Below, in pieces: positions 24,787 through 39,148 of a stretch of 64,000 bases of DNA. The first letter of the stretch is position 1. Each line of letters opens with the position of its first letter. The stretch comes from Enterobacter ludwigii (GTDB lineage Bacteria; Pseudomonadota; Gammaproteobacteria; Enterobacterales; Enterobacteriaceae). The DNA lies in assembly GCA_023023105.1 (NCBI GenBank), contig CP083824.1, forward strand, positions 868,001 to 932,000, in the 5' to 3' direction. A program made the position numbers and the translations under genes. Under the pieces are notes generated by a model that was not told where the DNA came from, made no database searches, and saw only the letters and a list, made by a program, of their open reading frames with translations.

Positions 24787-25281
24787 GTGAAAAAGTGGTT
24801 ATTAGCTGCAGGTCTCGGTTTAGCGATGGCAACTTCTGCTCAGGCAGCAGACAAAATTGCAATCGTCAACATGGGTAATTTGTTCCAGCAGGTTGCACAG
24901 AAAACTGGCGTTTCTGCGACTCTGGAAAACGAATTCAAAGGCCGTGCAAGCGAACTGCAGGGTATGGAAAACGATCTTCAGTCCAAAATGCAGCGTCTGC
25001 AGCGTGATGGTTCTACCATGAAAGCAAGCGATCGCAGCAAGCTGGAAAAAGACGTAATGGCTCAGCGCCAGGCGTTCTCTCAGAAAGCGCAGGCTTTCGA
25101 GCAGGATCGTCAGCGTCGTTCTAACGAAGAACGTGGCAAGCTGGTAACTCGCATTCAGACTGCTGTTAAAGCAGTGGCTGCCGATCAGAGCATCGATCTG
25201 GTTGTTGATGCGAACGCCGTCGCTTTCAACAGCAAAGATGTTAAAGACATCACCGCTGATGTTCTGAAACAGGTTAAATAA
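24787..25281 (+). CDS. skp: periplasmic chaperone Skp
   Basis: Trimeric, jellyfish-shaped chaperone that holds unfolded outer-membrane proteins on the way to BamA. It has 164 residues (E. coli 161). The signal peptide is [20 protein letters not shown]. The extra three residues sit at the tip of the helical tentacle ([14 protein letters not shown]). The GTG start at 24787 follows a clear aaggag site; the longer frame upstream has no family support. Only 3 bp separate it from lpxD. Confidence 0.97.
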   Translation: MKKWLLAAGLGLAMATSAQAADKIAIVNMGNLFQQVAQKTGVSATLENEFKGRASELQGMENDLQSKMQRLQRDGSTMKASDRSKLEKDVMAQRQAFSQKAQAFEQDRQRRSNEERGKLVTRIQTAVKAVAADQSIDLVVDANAVAFNSKDVKDITADVLKQVK

Positions 25282-25284
25282 GTA

Positions 25285-26310
25285 ATGCCTTCAATTCGAC
25301 TGGCTGATTTAGCTCAGCAGTTGGATGCAGAATTACACGGTGATGGCGATATCGTCATCACCGCTGTTGCGTCCATGCAATCTGCTAAAGCTGGCACGAT
25401 TACCTTCATGGTAAGCCCTAAGTACCGTGAGCAACTGGCTCAATGCCAGGCGTCAGCTGTTGTTCTGACGCAGGACGATCTTCCATATGCCACTGTAAGC
25501 GCACTGGTAGTGAAAAACCCCTACCTGACTTATGCACGCATGGCACAAATTCTTGACACCACGCCGCAGCCGGCCCAGAACATTGCTGCCAGTGCAGCGA
25601 TTGATCCGACGGCTCAGTTGGGTAACAACGTAGCGGTTGGTGCGAATGCCGTTATCGAGTCTGGCGTAGTGTTGGGCGATAACGTCGTTATCGGACCGGG
25701 TTGCTTCGTTGGGAAAAATACGAAAATCGGCGCCGGGACCCGTTTATGGGCCAATGTGTCCATTTACCATGAAGTTGAAATTGGCGAAAATTGCCTCGTC
25801 CAGTCCAGTACAGTGATTGGATCGGATGGCTTTGGTTACGCTAACGATCGTGGTAATTGGGTTAAAATCCCACAGCTTGGTCGCGTGATCATTGGCGATC
25901 GTGTGGAGATCGGGGCCTGTACCACTATTGACCGTGGCGCGCTTGACGACACGATCATTGGCAATGGTGTTATCATTGATAACCAGTGCCAGATTGCGCA
26001 TAACGTTGTGATTGGCGACAATACCGCGGTAGCGGGGGGCGTCATCATGGCTGGCAGCCTGAAAATTGGCCGTTACTGCATGATTGGCGGCGCGAGCGTG
26101 ATTAATGGCCATATGGAAATATGCGACAAAGTCACAGTGACGGGAATGGGCATGGTAATGCGCCCTATCACTGAACCTGGCGTCTATTCCTCCGGCATCC
26201 CGCTGCAACCCAACAAGGTATGGCGTAAAACAGCAGCTCTGGTGATGAACATTGATGATATGAGCAAGCGTCTCAAGTCTCTTGAGCGCAAGATCGATCA
26301 ACAAGACTAA
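25285..26310 (+). CDS. lpxD: UDP-3-O-(3-hydroxymyristoyl)glucosamine N-acyltransferase
   Basis: Third step of lipid A synthesis: adds a second 3-hydroxymyristoyl chain from acyl-ACP. It has 341 residues. An N-terminal uridine-binding domain (about 1-100) precedes a left-handed beta-helix of hexapeptide repeats and a C-terminal helix ([16 protein letters not shown]). The catalytic histidine is H239 in [10 protein letters not shown]. It is co-directional with skp, fabZ, lpxA and lpxB. Confidence 0.98.
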   Translation: MPSIRLADLAQQLDAELHGDGDIVITAVASMQSAKAGTITFMVSPKYREQLAQCQASAVVLTQDDLPYATVSALVVKNPYLTYARMAQILDTTPQPAQNIAASAAIDPTAQLGNNVAVGANAVIESGVVLGDNVVIGPGCFVGKNTKIGAGTRLWANVSIYHEVEIGENCLVQSSTVIGSDGFGYANDRGNWVKIPQLGRVIIGDRVEIGACTTIDRGALDDTIIGNGVIIDNQCQIAHNVVIGDNTAVAGGVIMAGSLKIGRYCMIGGASVINGHMEICDKVTVTGMGMVMRPITEPGVYSSGIPLQPNKVWRKTAALVMNIDDMSKRLKSLERKIDQQD

Positions 26311-26412
26311 ACGTCATCCGTTTAACGCTATTTTTCCCGGCCTGTCGGCTTTCTAATAAACCGGCAGGCCGTGTTATTATTGTTATCAGTACATTTTGAC
26401 AGGAAGAGTATT

Positions 26413-26868
26413 TTGACTACTGACACTCATACTCTGCATATTGAAGAGATTTTAGAACTTCTGCCGCACCGCTACCCGTTTCTGCTGGTAGACCGTGTGC
26501 TGGATTTTGAAGAAGGTCGTTTTCTGCGCGCAGTGAAAAATGTTTCCGTGAACGAGCCGTTCTTCCAGGGGCACTTCCCTGGTAAGCCTATCTTCCCGGG
26601 TGTGTTGATTCTGGAAGCGATGGCTCAGGCTACCGGTATTCTGGCGTTTAAAAGCGTTGGCAAACTGGAGCCAGGTGAGCTGTATTACTTCGCGGGTATT
26701 GATGAAGCGCGCTTTAAGCGCCCTGTCGTGCCTGGTGATCAGATGATCATGGAAGTCACTTTTGAAAAAACGCGTCGTGGCCTGACTCGCTTCAAAGGCG
26801 TAGCGCTGGTTGACGGCAAAGTTGTTTGCGAAGCGACGATGATGTGTGCTCGTAGCCGGGAGTCCTGA
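26413..26868 (+). CDS. fabZ: (3R)-hydroxymyristoyl-ACP dehydratase FabZ
   Basis: Hot-dog-fold dehydratase of fatty-acid elongation; it competes with LpxA/LpxD for hydroxymyristoyl-ACP, so it sets the balance between phospholipid and lipid A. It has 151 residues. The active-site pair H54 ([11 protein letters not shown]) and E68 (LILEAMAQ) is visible. It starts with TTG at 26413, giving [13 protein letters not shown] as in E. coli; the upstream in-frame extension lacks family support. Confidence 0.97.
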   Translation: MTTDTHTLHIEEILELLPHRYPFLLVDRVLDFEEGRFLRAVKNVSVNEPFFQGHFPGKPIFPGVLILEAMAQATGILAFKSVGKLEPGELYYFAGIDEARFKRPVVPGDQMIMEVTFEKTRRGLTRFKGVALVDGKVVCEATMMCARSRES

Positions 26869-26871
26869 TAC

Positions 26872-27660
26872 GTGATTGATAAATCCGCCTTTATTCATCC
26901 TACCGCGATTGTGGAAACCGGTGCCATCATTGGCGCTAACGTCCACATTGGCCCGTTTTGTATTGTTGGACCGCATGTCGAAATTGGTGAGGGTACAGTA
27001 CTGAAATCTCACGTTGTCGTGAATGGTCACACGACCATTGGCTGCAATAACGAGATCTATCAGTTCGCCTCCATCGGCGAAGTTAACCAGGATCTTAAAT
27101 ATGCTGGTGAGTCGACCCGTCTGGAAATTGGCGATCGTAACCGTATTCGCGAAAGCGTCACCATTCATCGTGGAACAGTACAGGGTGGTGGGTTGACGAA
27201 GGTGGGCAGCGATAACCTGTTTATGGTTAATGCGCATATCGCGCACGACTGTACCGTGGGTGACCGCTGTATTCTTGCCAACAACGCAACGCTGGCAGGA
27301 CACGTATCGGTTGATGACTTCGCAATTATTGGCGGCATGACCGCAGTCCATCAGTTCTGCATTATTGGTGCACACGTGATGGTCGGCGGATGCTCCGGTG
27401 TGGCGCAGGACGTCCCACCGTATGTGATTGCGCAGGGCAACCATGCCACGCCGTTTGGCGTGAACATCGAAGGCCTCAAGCGTCGTGGCTTTAGCCGCGA
27501 AGCGATTACTGCCATCCGCAACGCGTACAAACTGCTGTACCGTAGCGGCAAAACGCTGGAAGAGGCGAAGCCGGAAATTGCCGAGCTGGCGAATAAGTAC
27601 CCGGAGGTGAACGCGTTCATGGAATTCTTTGACCGTTCAACAAGGGGTCTGATTCGTTAA
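26872..27660 (+). CDS. lpxA: UDP-N-acetylglucosamine acyltransferase
   Basis: First step of lipid A synthesis: transfers 3-hydroxymyristate to the 3-OH of UDP-GlcNAc. It has 262 residues forming a left-handed beta-helix with a helical C terminus. The catalytic base is H125 in [10 protein letters not shown]. It starts with GTG at 26872, 3 bp after fabZ. The stop overlaps the lpxB start by one base (TAATG). Confidence 0.98.
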   Translation: MIDKSAFIHPTAIVETGAIIGANVHIGPFCIVGPHVEIGEGTVLKSHVVVNGHTTIGCNNEIYQFASIGEVNQDLKYAGESTRLEIGDRNRIRESVTIHRGTVQGGGLTKVGSDNLFMVNAHIAHDCTVGDRCILANNATLAGHVSVDDFAIIGGMTAVHQFCIIGAHVMVGGCSGVAQDVPPYVIAQGNHATPFGVNIEGLKRRGFSREAITAIRNAYKLLYRSGKTLEEAKPEIAELANKYPEVNAFMEFFDRSTRGLIR

Positions 27661-28808
27661 TGGTCGACAGTCGTCCGCTTACGATAGCCCTGGTCGCCGG
27701 AGAAACCTCCGGCGATATTCTTGGTGCAGGTCTTATCCGTGCGCTTAAGGCGCGTGTACCCAATGCACGATTTGTTGGCGTTGCTGGCCCGCTGATGCAG
27801 GCCGAAGGCTGTGAAGCCTGGTATGAAATGGAAGAGCTGGCTGTGATGGGCATCGTTGAGGTGCTGGGGCGGCTACGCCGTTTACTGCATATTCGTGCCG
27901 ATCTTACTCGCCGCTTTACCGAACTGAAACCCGATGTGTTTGTCGGTATCGATGCACCTGATTTCAACATTACCCTCGAAGGGAATCTGAAAAAGCAGGG
28001 CATAAAAACCATTCATTACGTCAGTCCGTCCGTCTGGGCGTGGCGACAAAAACGTGTTTTCAAAATCGGACGGTCCACCAACCTGGTGCTGGCTTTCCTG
28101 CCTTTCGAAAAAGCGTTTTACGACAGATTTAATGTTCCGTGCCGTTTTATCGGTCATACCATGGCGGATGCGATGCCATTGGATCCGGATAAAAAAGCGG
28201 CGCGCGACGTGCTCGGCATCCCGCATGATGCGCACTGTCTGGCATTGCTGCCAGGCAGCCGTGGCGCAGAAGTTGAGATGCTGAGCGCCGATTTCCTCAA
28301 AACGGCGCAAATTCTTCGCCAGACATACCCCGATCTGGAAGTCGTTGTTCCGCTGGTGAATGCCAAACGCCGCGAGCAGTTTGAGCGCATCAAAGCGGAA
28401 GTCGCCCCGGATCTTCACGTTCGTCTTCTGGACGGGAAAGGGCGGGAAGCGATGTATGCGAGCGATGCCGCGCTGCTGGCCTCCGGCACGGCGGCGCTGG
28501 AATGTATGCTGGCGAAATGCCCGATGGTGGTCGGCTATCGCATGAAGCCGTTCACCTTCTGGCTGGCAAAACGTCTGGTGAAAACGGATTATGTCTCCCT
28601 GCCAAACCTGCTTGCCGGGCGCGAGCTGGTGAAAGAGCTGTTGCAGGATGAGTGCCAGCCACAGGCGCTTGCCGATGCGTTGCTGCCGCTGCTCGCCGAC
28701 GGCAAGACCAGCCACCAGATGCATGATACGTTCCGTGAACTGCATCAGCAGATCCGCTGTAATGCCGATGAGCAAGCGGCTGATGCGGTGCTGGAGTTAG
28801 CTAGATGA
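27660..28808 (+). CDS. lpxB: lipid-A-disaccharide synthase
   Basis: GT19 glycosyltransferase that joins UDP-2,3-diacylglucosamine to lipid X, forming the lipid A disaccharide at the inner face of the membrane. It has 382 residues. [13 protein letters not shown] near the N terminus and [13 protein letters not shown] near 200 are the family motifs; [10 protein letters not shown] near 280 lies in the UDP site. It overlaps lpxA by 1 bp and rnhB by 4 bp (ATGA), which suggests coupled translation. Confidence 0.98.
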   Translation: MVDSRPLTIALVAGETSGDILGAGLIRALKARVPNARFVGVAGPLMQAEGCEAWYEMEELAVMGIVEVLGRLRRLLHIRADLTRRFTELKPDVFVGIDAPDFNITLEGNLKKQGIKTIHYVSPSVWAWRQKRVFKIGRSTNLVLAFLPFEKAFYDRFNVPCRFIGHTMADAMPLDPDKKAARDVLGIPHDAHCLALLPGSRGAEVEMLSADFLKTAQILRQTYPDLEVVVPLVNAKRREQFERIKAEVAPDLHVRLLDGKGREAMYASDAALLASGTAALECMLAKCPMVVGYRMKPFTFWLAKRLVKTDYVSLPNLLAGRELVKELLQDECQPQALADALLPLLADGKTSHQMHDTFRELHQQIRCNADEQAADAVLELAR

Positions 28809-29401
28809 TGGAATTTGTATATCCTCATACCCACCTTGTGGCGGGTGTGGATGAAGTGGGGCGTGGGCCGTTAGTGGGGGCTGTAGTGACCGCAGCGGTG
28901 ATCCTCGATCCGACCCGCCCGATTATTGGACTGAACGACTCTAAAAAATTGTCCGAAAAGCGTCGACTGGCGCTGTTTAGTGAGATTCAGGAGAAGGCGC
29001 TGGCCTGGAGCCTGGGGCGCGCTGAACCGCATGAAATCGACGAGCTGAATATTTTGCATGCCACGATGCTGGCGATGCAGCGTGCGGTGGCGGGTCTGAA
29101 AATACCCCCGGAATACGTCCTGATTGACGGTAACCGTTGTCCGTCATTGCCTATGCCTTCGATGGCCGTGGTCAAAGGCGATAGCCGCGTCGCAGAAATC
29201 AGTGCCGCTTCTATTATTGCCAAAGTGACACGCGATGCCGAAATGGCCGCGCTGGATCTCACTTACCCTCAGTATGGTTTCGCCCAGCACAAGGGGTATC
29301 CAACAGCTTTCCATCTGGAAAAGCTGGCTGAACATGGCGCAACCGAACATCACCGGCGCAGCTTTGGCCCGGTGAAACGCGCGCTGGGACTGGTGTCCTG
29401 A
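28805..29401 (+). CDS. rnhB: ribonuclease HII
   Basis: Nicks at single ribonucleotides in DNA, starting ribonucleotide excision repair. It has 198 residues. The catalytic acids D16 and E17 lie in [11 protein letters not shown], and D108 in VLIDGNR; the C-terminal [12 protein letters not shown] helps bind the substrate. It sits between lpxB (4-bp overlap) and dnaE, so a repair gene lies inside the macromolecular-synthesis run. Confidence 0.97.
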   Translation: MMEFVYPHTHLVAGVDEVGRGPLVGAVVTAAVILDPTRPIIGLNDSKKLSEKRRLALFSEIQEKALAWSLGRAEPHEIDELNILHATMLAMQRAVAGLKIPPEYVLIDGNRCPSLPMPSMAVVKGDSRVAEISAASIIAKVTRDAEMAALDLTYPQYGFAQHKGYPTAFHLEKLAEHGATEHHRRSFGPVKRALGLVS

Positions 29402-29439
29402 ATCAATACGCAAGCAATTAAGTAACGCGGAATCTGAAG

Positions 29440-32922
<3,483 letters not shown>

Positions 32923-32934
32923 TACAGGAATACT

Positions 32935-33894
32935 ATGAGTCTGAATTTCCTTGATTTCGAACAGCCGATTGCTGAGCTGGAAGCGAAAATCGATTCTCTG
33001 ACAGCGGTAAGCCGTCAGGATGAAAAACTGGATATTAACATCGACGAAGAAGTGCATCGTCTGCGCGAAAAAAGCGTAGAACTGACGCGCAAAATCTTTG
33101 CCGATCTCGGCGCATGGCAGATTGCCCAGCTGGCGCGTCACCCACAGCGTCCGTACACCCTGGATTATGTCCGCCTGGCGTTTGATGAATTTGACGAACT
33201 GGCCGGCGATCGCGCATACGCTGACGATAAAGCTATCGTCGGTGGTATTGCTCGTCTGGATGGACGCCCGGTGATGATCATTGGTCATCAGAAAGGTCGT
33301 GAAACCAAAGAGAAAATCCGTCGTAACTTTGGTATGCCTGCACCAGAAGGCTACCGTAAAGCTCTGCGTTTGATGGAGATGGCTGAGCGTTTCAACATGC
33401 CAATCATCACCTTTATCGACACGCCGGGTGCATACCCGGGTGTGGGCGCGGAAGAACGTGGCCAGTCTGAAGCTATCGCACGCAACCTGCGTGAGATGTC
33501 TCGCCTGAGCGTGCCGGTCATCTGTACCGTTATCGGTGAAGGTGGTTCCGGTGGTGCGCTGGCGATTGGCGTTGGCGATAAAGTTAACATGCTGCAATAC
33601 AGCACCTATTCCGTTATCTCTCCGGAAGGCTGTGCGTCCATTCTGTGGAAAAGCGCCGACAAAGCGCCGCTGGCCGCAGAGGCGATGGGCATTATTGCTC
33701 CACGTCTGAAAGAGCTGAAGCTGATCGATACCGTTATCCCGGAACCTCTGGGTGGCGCGCATCGCAAGCCTGAAGTGATGGCGGCTTCCCTGAAAGCACA
33801 GCTGCTGGCAGACCTGGCAGACCTCGACGTGCTGAGTAAAGAAGATTTGCTGAACCGTCGTTATCAGCGTCTGATGACCTACGGTTACGCCTAA
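32935..33894 (+). CDS. accA: acetyl-CoA carboxylase carboxyltransferase subunit alpha
   Basis: With AccD it moves the carboxyl group from biotin to acetyl-CoA, forming malonyl-CoA, the first committed step of fatty-acid synthesis. It has 319 residues. Crotonase-fold motifs are visible, including [18 protein letters not shown] near 160-178 and [15 protein letters not shown] near 200-215. It is the last gene of the dxr-accA stretch and is followed by a terminator. Confidence 0.98.
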   Translation: MSLNFLDFEQPIAELEAKIDSLTAVSRQDEKLDINIDEEVHRLREKSVELTRKIFADLGAWQIAQLARHPQRPYTLDYVRLAFDEFDELAGDRAYADDKAIVGGIARLDGRPVMIIGHQKGRETKEKIRRNFGMPAPEGYRKALRLMEMAERFNMPIITFIDTPGAYPGVGAEERGQSEAIARNLREMSRLSVPVICTVIGEGGSGGALAIGVGDKVNMLQYSTYSVISPEGCASILWKSADKAPLAAEAMGIIAPRLKELKLIDTVIPEPLGGAHRKPEVMAASLKAQLLADLADLDVLSKEDLLNRRYQRLMTYGYA

Positions 33895-33910
33895 GATTCA
33901 CAATTGTCTG

Positions 33911-33942
33911 AAAAGCCGCACAATGTTGCGGCTTTTTTTATA
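33911..33942 (+). terminator. accA terminator
   Basis: Stem aagccgcaac-type arms (aaagccgcacaa / ttgcggctttt) with a long T-run, 17 bp after the accA stop codon. It closes the long upstream gene run. Confidence 0.85.
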
Positions 33943-33994
33943 CCTGCCGTTTACCTTAACTATGCTTAGCTAATATTTTTCAAGGAGGTAAACC

Positions 33995-36127
33995 GTGAAC
34001 ATTATTGCCATTATGGGGCCGCACGGCGTCTTTTATAAAGACGAGCCCATCAAGGAGCTGGAACAAACCCTGCAGTCGCGCGGGTACCAGCTGATCTGGC
34101 CACACAATAGCGCCGATCTGCTGAAATTTATTGAGCACAACCCGCGTATCTGCGGGGTAATCTTCGACTGGGATGAGTACGACCTCGAGCTGTGCAGCGA
34201 TATCAACAAGCTGAACGAATATCTCCCGCTGTACGCGTTTATCAATACCCACTCGACGATGGATGTCAGCGCCCATGATATGCGTATGGCGCTGTGGTTC
34301 TTTGAATATTCGCTTGGCGTCGCGGACGATATTGCGACCCGTATTCAGCAGTACACGCGTGAATATCTCGATAACATCACGCCACCGTTTACCCGCGCGC
34401 TGTTCACCTATGTGAAAGAAGGTAAATATACCTTCTGTACGCCCGGACATATGGCGGGAACGGCGTATCAAAAAAGTCCGGTGGGCTGTCTGTTCTATGA
34501 TTTCTTTGGTGGCAATACGCTAAAAGCGGACGTGTCGATTTCGGTCACTGAGCTGGGATCTCTGCTCGACCATACAGGCCCACATCTGGAAGCTGAAGAG
34601 TATATCGCCCGCACGTTCGGCGCTGAGCAAAGCTATATGGTGACCAACGGCACCTCGACCTCGAACAAAATTGTCGGGATGTACGCCGCCCCCGCTGGTA
34701 GCACCTTGCTGATTGACCGGAACTGTCATAAATCGCTGGCGCACTTGCTCATGATGAGCGACGTCGTACCGCTCTGGCTGTCACCCACGCGTAACGCGCT
34801 CGGTATTCTTGGCGGCATTCCGCGCCGGGAGTTTACGCATGAAGCCATTGAAAGCAAGGTCGCGGCAGTGCCCGGCGCAAGCTGGCCTGTCCATGCGGTG
34901 ATCACCAACTCGACCTATGACGGTCTGCTGTACAACACTAACTGGATTAAAAAAACGCTGGACGTGCCGTCGATCCACTTCGATTCCGCGTGGGTGCCGT
35001 ACACCAACTTCCACCCGATTTACGCGGGTAAAAGCGGCATGAGCGGTGAACGCGTGCCGGGTAAAGTGTTCTTCGAAACGCAGTCGACGCACAAAATGCT
35101 GGCCGCCTTTTCCCAGGCTTCGCTAATTCACATTAAAGGCGAGTACGACGAAGAGACGTTTAACGAAGCCTTTATGATGCATACCACGACCTCGCCGAGC
35201 TATCCGCTGGTTGCCTCCATTGAAACGGCCGCGGCAATGCTGCGCGGTAATCCTGGTAAGCGTTTGATTAACCGCTCGGTTGAACGAGCACTGCATTTTC
35301 GTAAAGAGGTTCAGCGACTTAAAGATGAAGCTGACGGCTGGTTCTTCGATATCTGGCAACCGGAAGAGATTGATGAAGCAGCATGCTGGCCCGTCTCACC
35401 CGGTGAAAACTGGCATGGTTTCCGCGAAGCTGATCGCGACCATATGTTCCTCGACCCGGTAAAAGTCACGATCCTGACGCCGGGCATGGATGAGCAGGGT
35501 AAGATGAGCGACGAAGGGATCCCCGCCGCGCTGGTGGCGAAATTTCTTGATGAACGGGGTGTGGTGGTTGAAAAAACGGGTCCTTATAACCTGCTGTTCC
35601 TGTTCAGTATTGGTATTGATAAAACCCGGGCGATGGGGCTATTGCGCGGCCTGATGGAGTTTAAGCGCGCTTATGATCTCAACTTGCGGGTGAAAAACAT
35701 GCTGCCGGATCTCTATGCAGAGGATCCTGACTTCTATCGCAATATGCGTATTCAGGATCTCGCTCAGGGGATCCATCGGCTTATTCGGCAGCACGATCTG
35801 CCGCGTCTGATGCTGCAGGCGTTCGATGTTTTGCCAGAAATGAAGCTTACCCCGCACAAGGCATGGCAGCGGCAGGTGAAAGGGGAGGTCGAAACCGTTG
35901 AGCTGGAAAATCTTGTCGGGCGCGTATCGGCCAACATGATCCTGCCTTACCCGCCGGGCGTACCGCTCCTGATGCCGGGAGAGATGATTACCGAGGAAAG
36001 CCGGGCCGTGCTCGATTTCCTGTTGATGCTTTGCTCGGTAGGGCGTCACTATCCAGGATTTGAGACGGATATCCACGGTGCGAAGCGCGATGAGAACGGC
36101 GTTTACTGGGTGCGAGTCCTAAAATAA
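33995..36127 (+). CDS. ldcC: lysine decarboxylase, constitutive type
   Basis: PLP enzyme that decarboxylates lysine to cadaverine. It has 710 residues (E. coli 713). The N-terminal wing domain is receiver-like, and the aminotransferase-fold core carries the PLP lysine K367 in STHKMLA. It starts with GTG preceded by a near-perfect Shine-Dalgarno (aaggaggt, 5 nt upstream), so translation should be efficient. It lacks the short C-terminal MAG of the E. coli protein. The place between accA and yaeR identifies it as LdcC rather than acid-induced CadA. Confidence 0.95.
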   Translation: MNIIAIMGPHGVFYKDEPIKELEQTLQSRGYQLIWPHNSADLLKFIEHNPRICGVIFDWDEYDLELCSDINKLNEYLPLYAFINTHSTMDVSAHDMRMALWFFEYSLGVADDIATRIQQYTREYLDNITPPFTRALFTYVKEGKYTFCTPGHMAGTAYQKSPVGCLFYDFFGGNTLKADVSISVTELGSLLDHTGPHLEAEEYIARTFGAEQSYMVTNGTSTSNKIVGMYAAPAGSTLLIDRNCHKSLAHLLMMSDVVPLWLSPTRNALGILGGIPRREFTHEAIESKVAAVPGASWPVHAVITNSTYDGLLYNTNWIKKTLDVPSIHFDSAWVPYTNFHPIYAGKSGMSGERVPGKVFFETQSTHKMLAAFSQASLIHIKGEYDEETFNEAFMMHTTTSPSYPLVASIETAAAMLRGNPGKRLINRSVERALHFRKEVQRLKDEADGWFFDIWQPEEIDEAACWPVSPGENWHGFREADRDHMFLDPVKVTILTPGMDEQGKMSDEGIPAALVAKFLDERGVVVEKTGPYNLLFLFSIGIDKTRAMGLLRGLMEFKRAYDLNLRVKNMLPDLYAEDPDFYRNMRIQDLAQGIHRLIRQHDLPRLMLQAFDVLPEMKLTPHKAWQRQVKGEVETVELENLVGRVSANMILPYPPGVPLLMPGEMITEESRAVLDFLLMLCSVGRHYPGFETDIHGAKRDENGVYWVRVLK

Positions 36128-36192
36128 AGATGGCCACTTGCCAGGTGCGGGTTTTCGGTTGTAACGTTCAGGGATCATAAAAAGGAGAAGCT

Positions 36193-36582
36193 ATGCTGGG
36201 TTTAAAAGCTGTTCATCATATTGCGATCATTGCGACCGATTACGCGAAAAGTAAGGCCTTCTACTGCGATATCCTGGGCTTTACGCTGTTGAGCGAGGCC
36301 TATCGTGAGGAACGTGATTCCTGGAAGGGGGATCTCGCGTTAAACGGGCAATATGTGATTGAACTGTTCTCCTTTCCCTTCCCACCTGCACGCCCGTCAC
36401 GCCCGGAAGCCTGTGGTCTGCGCCATCTTGCCTTTAGCGTTGATGACCTGGACAGCGCAGTAAAACATCTGGAAGCGCACGGTGTGGCGTGCGAAGCGAT
36501 ACGCGTCGATCCGTTCACCGACAAGCGTTTCACCTTTTTCAGCGACCCGGACGGCCTGCCGCTGGAGCTTTATCAGCAGTAA
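36193..36582 (+). CDS. yaeR: VOC family (glyoxalase-like) protein YaeR
   Basis: 129-residue protein of the vicinal-oxygen-chelate fold. Two beta-alpha-beta-beta-beta modules are visible: an N-terminal VHHIAIIATDYAKSKAFY with a metal-ligand-type histidine, and LRHLAFSVDDLDSAVKHL near 75. The C terminus FFSDPDGLPLELYQQ supplies the usual final glutamate. The substrate is unknown. It follows ldcC by 65 bp and shares its terminator. Confidence 0.93.
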   Translation: MLGLKAVHHIAIIATDYAKSKAFYCDILGFTLLSEAYREERDSWKGDLALNGQYVIELFSFPFPPARPSRPEACGLRHLAFSVDDLDSAVKHLEAHGVACEAIRVDPFTDKRFTFFSDPDGLPLELYQQ

Positions 36583-36599
36583 TGATTTTCCTGTGTGAT

Positions 36600-36627
36600 A
36601 ATGCCCGCTCAGTTCGGGCATTTTTTA
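36600..36627 (+). terminator. ldcC-yaeR terminator
   Basis: Stem aatgcccg / cgggcatt with a CTCAGTT loop, followed by T6. It lies 17 bp after yaeR and 14 bp before the tilS start. Confidence 0.85.
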
Positions 36628-36640
36628 TGTGTAATTTCCT

Positions 36641-37930
36641 ATGACCTTACCCGCTATCGCCAAAGCCGTTTCACCGTACCGCCAGCTGCTGGTGGGGTTT
36701 AGCGGTGGCCTGGATTCTACCGTTCTGCTTCATCGTTTGAAGCTCTGGCGCGATCGGGAGCCTGATGTTCAGCTTCGGGCGATACATATCCACCACGGAT
36801 TGAGTTCTCATGCCGATGCCTGGGTGGCGCACTGTGAGGCGCTGTGTGCCGCGTGGGCGATCCCGTTCATTGCTGAGCGCGTCACGCTTCAGGACGAAGG
36901 GCTGGGGATTGAGGCACAAGCACGTAAAGCGCGTTATGCCGCTTTTGCCAGCGTAATACAGCCAGGCGAAGCGCTGGTTACGGCGCAGCATCTGGATGAC
37001 CAGTGCGAAACCTTTTTGCTGGCGCTAAAGCGGGGCAGCGGGCCGGCGGGGCTTTCTGCCATGCCCGAACGTGCTGAATTTGCCGGGACGACATTACTTC
37101 GTCCGCTGTTGGGTGAGACACGTGCGTCGCTGGAAGCCTGGGCACGGGAATATCAGCTGAACTGGATTGAAGATGAGAGCAATCAGGATGACAGCTACGA
37201 CCGTAATTTTCTGCGTCTGCATGTCCTCCCGCTTTTGAGCGAGCGCTGGCCGCATTTTGCTGACGCCACAGCAAGAAGCGCCATGCTGTGCGCCGAACAG
37301 GAAGCATTGCTGGATGAGTTGTTGAGTGAAGAGCTGGCTCAACTGATCTCTGAAGACGGATCGCTGGCGATCGCACCGCTGGAAGCGATGAGCCCGGTGC
37401 GTCGGGCGGCACTGTTACGACGCTGGCTGGCCACTCATCGCGCCGCAATGCCATCGCGGGCAATGCTGAGCCGTATCTGGGACGAAGTTGCTCGGTCGCG
37501 GGAGGATGCGTCCCCGTGCGTACATTTGAATGGTTATGACGTAAGGCGCTATAAAGGGAAGCTCTGGTGGATAAAATCTACCCCCTCTTTTAGCGATGTC
37601 GTACTCAACTGGGCGTCACCCGAATTACCGCTGATATTGCCCTGTGATGCAGGACGAGTCTCTCTGGTATCGTCTGGCCATGTACGCCTACCGAATGGCG
37701 GTGAACAGGTTACCGTGCGCTTTAAGGCTGGCGGCATGCTGCATATCGTCGGGCGCAACGGGGGGCGGAAGCTGAAGAAAATATGGCAGGAGTGTAACGT
37801 GCCACCGTGGCTGCGCGATACAACGCCACTCCTTTTCTACGGCGAAACGCTGATTGCTGCTGCAGGGGTTTTCATCACGGAAGAGGGATGGGCAGAAGAG
37901 GGTGTTAGTTTTGCATGGCAGAAAGCGTAA
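36641..37930 (+). CDS. tilS: tRNA(Ile)-lysidine synthase
   Basis: Converts C34 of the CAU-anticodon tRNA-Ile2 to lysidine with ATP, switching its identity from Met to Ile; essential. It has 429 residues. The PP-loop SGGLDS is at 21-26, and [11 protein letters not shown] near 55 and the [12 protein letters not shown] region near 115 are typical of the N-terminal domain. The C-terminal domain (about 350-429) contains [17 protein letters not shown]. The start is the first ATG, about 11 bp after the upstream T-run. Confidence 0.96.
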   Translation: MTLPAIAKAVSPYRQLLVGFSGGLDSTVLLHRLKLWRDREPDVQLRAIHIHHGLSSHADAWVAHCEALCAAWAIPFIAERVTLQDEGLGIEAQARKARYAAFASVIQPGEALVTAQHLDDQCETFLLALKRGSGPAGLSAMPERAEFAGTTLLRPLLGETRASLEAWAREYQLNWIEDESNQDDSYDRNFLRLHVLPLLSERWPHFADATARSAMLCAEQEALLDELLSEELAQLISEDGSLAIAPLEAMSPVRRAALLRRWLATHRAAMPSRAMLSRIWDEVARSREDASPCVHLNGYDVRRYKGKLWWIKSTPSFSDVVLNWASPELPLILPCDAGRVSLVSSGHVRLPNGGEQVTVRFKAGGMLHIVGRNGGRKLKKIWQECNVPPWLRDTTPLLFYGETLIAAAGVFITEEGWAEEGVSFAWQKA

Positions 37931-37952
37931 CGGGCAGCCTGGCTGCCCGTTA
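37928..37952. terminator. convergent hairpin between tilS and rof
   Basis: Perfect 10-bp stem taacgggcag / ctgcccgtta that includes the tilS stop codon, between convergent genes. There is no clear T-run, so termination efficiency is uncertain. Confidence 0.5.
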
Positions 37953-37958
37953 GTGTCA

Positions 37959-38219
37959 TCAGGATTCGCTCACCACGACGGTGCCGATTTGCGGGTGGCT
38001 GAAGCTGGCTATTTTGTCCAGACGCAGCTCACGCGTCGCACCGGCATCTTCCACGATCAGATATTCCACATTCTTACGCGAAACCAGATCGCTGGCTTTC
38101 GCCTTCAACACTTCGCCATCTTTTAGCTCCAGCGTCAGTAATAAATGATGCTGGCAGGCGAGTTCGAGGTTGTCATAGTCATCACAATTGATGGGTTGAT
38201 AAGTATCATTCATCGACAT
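37959..38219 (-). CDS. rof: Rho-binding antiterminator Rof (YaeO)
   Basis: Small Sm-fold protein that binds transcription terminator Rho and inhibits it. It has 86 residues ([20 protein letters not shown]...), with acidic residues on the N-terminal part and the [15 protein letters not shown] terminus as in E. coli. A start two codons in (MNDTYQ) is equally possible. It overlaps the 3' end of yaeP by 14 bp. Confidence 0.94.
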   Translation of the reverse strand: MSMNDTYQPINCDDYDNLELACQHHLLLTLELKDGEVLKAKASDLVSRKNVEYLIVEDAGATRELRLDKIASFSHPQIGTVVVSES

Positions 38220-38406
38220 AATCGCTCACCAGTAAATTCGCCGCAGCATACGCTGCTTTCTCCCTGACCGACTCTGAAAGGCTCTCATCAGAGGCCACTT
38301 CATTAAGCACTTTCAATACACAGCCCAGCGCGTCCGGGACATACCCCAGATCCCCGCTGGCGATTTCCGCATACCGTTTGCGAATTAACTCACAATAATT
38401 ATTCAC
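38206..38406 (-). CDS. yaeP: UPF0253 family protein YaeP
   Basis: 66-residue conserved protein of unknown function, close to E. coli YaeP along its whole length ([20 protein letters not shown]...[16 protein letters not shown]). It is probably an all-helical small protein. It is translated just ahead of rof in an overlapping frame, so the two are likely coupled and co-regulated. Confidence 0.93.
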   Translation of the reverse strand: MNNYCELIRKRYAEIASGDLGYVPDALGCVLKVLNEVASDESLSESVREKAAYAAANLLVSDYVDE

Positions 38407-38602
38407 ATCCCCTCCCGCCAGCGCACTGACTTACTGTGAGATATCATTAAGCCTACGAAGATAAACTCGGTTTAGCAAGGTGACTATACCATACTCATTT
38501 AAGCAATATCAGAGCCTTGATAGTGGTGTATTTATCACCCAGTAACAGCCTTTTGCCGCTGTTTTCGCTACAATGTGCGCCTGATTCGAATGGAGTTCTC
38601 TC

Positions 38603-39148
38603 ATGGCGCTGAAAGCGACAATTTATAAAGCAGTGGTCAATGTGGCCGATCTTGATCGCAACCAGTTCCTGGATGCGTCGCTTACTCTGGCACGCCACCC
38701 CTCAGAAACTCAGGAACGCATGATGCTGCGCCTGCTGGCGTGGATTAAGTATGCTGACGAGCGACTGCAATTTACCCGAGGCTTAAGCGCAGAGGACGAG
38801 CCAGAAGCCTGGCTGCGCAACGATCATCTGGGTATCGATCTGTGGATTGAACTTGGCCTGCCGGATGAACGTCGTATTAAAAAGGCCTGCACCCAGTCCG
38901 CTGAAGTCGCGTTATTTGCGTATAATCAGCGTGCTGCGGAGATCTGGTGGCAGCAAAATAAAAGCAAATGCAGGCAGTTTGCCAATCTTACCGTCTGGTA
39001 TCTGGATGATGAGCAACTGGCGCAGTTGAGTGCCTTTGCCAGCCGGACCATGATCCTGCAGGCGACGATTCAGGATGGCGCAATCTGGCTCTCTGATTCT
39101 CAGAATAATCTGGAAATTCATTTGACGGCGTGGCAACCCGCCTCATGA
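38603..39148 (+). CDS. yaeQ: YaeQ family protein
   Basis: 181-residue protein with the PD-(D/E)XK-like fold known for the YaeQ family; reported links to RfaH-type suppression in E. coli are unproven. Motifs such as [20 protein letters not shown] and [13 protein letters not shown] are visible. The stop codon overlaps the arfB start (ATGA). Confidence 0.93.
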   Translation: MALKATIYKAVVNVADLDRNQFLDASLTLARHPSETQERMMLRLLAWIKYADERLQFTRGLSAEDEPEAWLRNDHLGIDLWIELGLPDERRIKKACTQSAEVALFAYNQRAAEIWWQQNKSKCRQFANLTVWYLDDEQLAQLSAFASRTMILQATIQDGAIWLSDSQNNLEIHLTAWQPAS

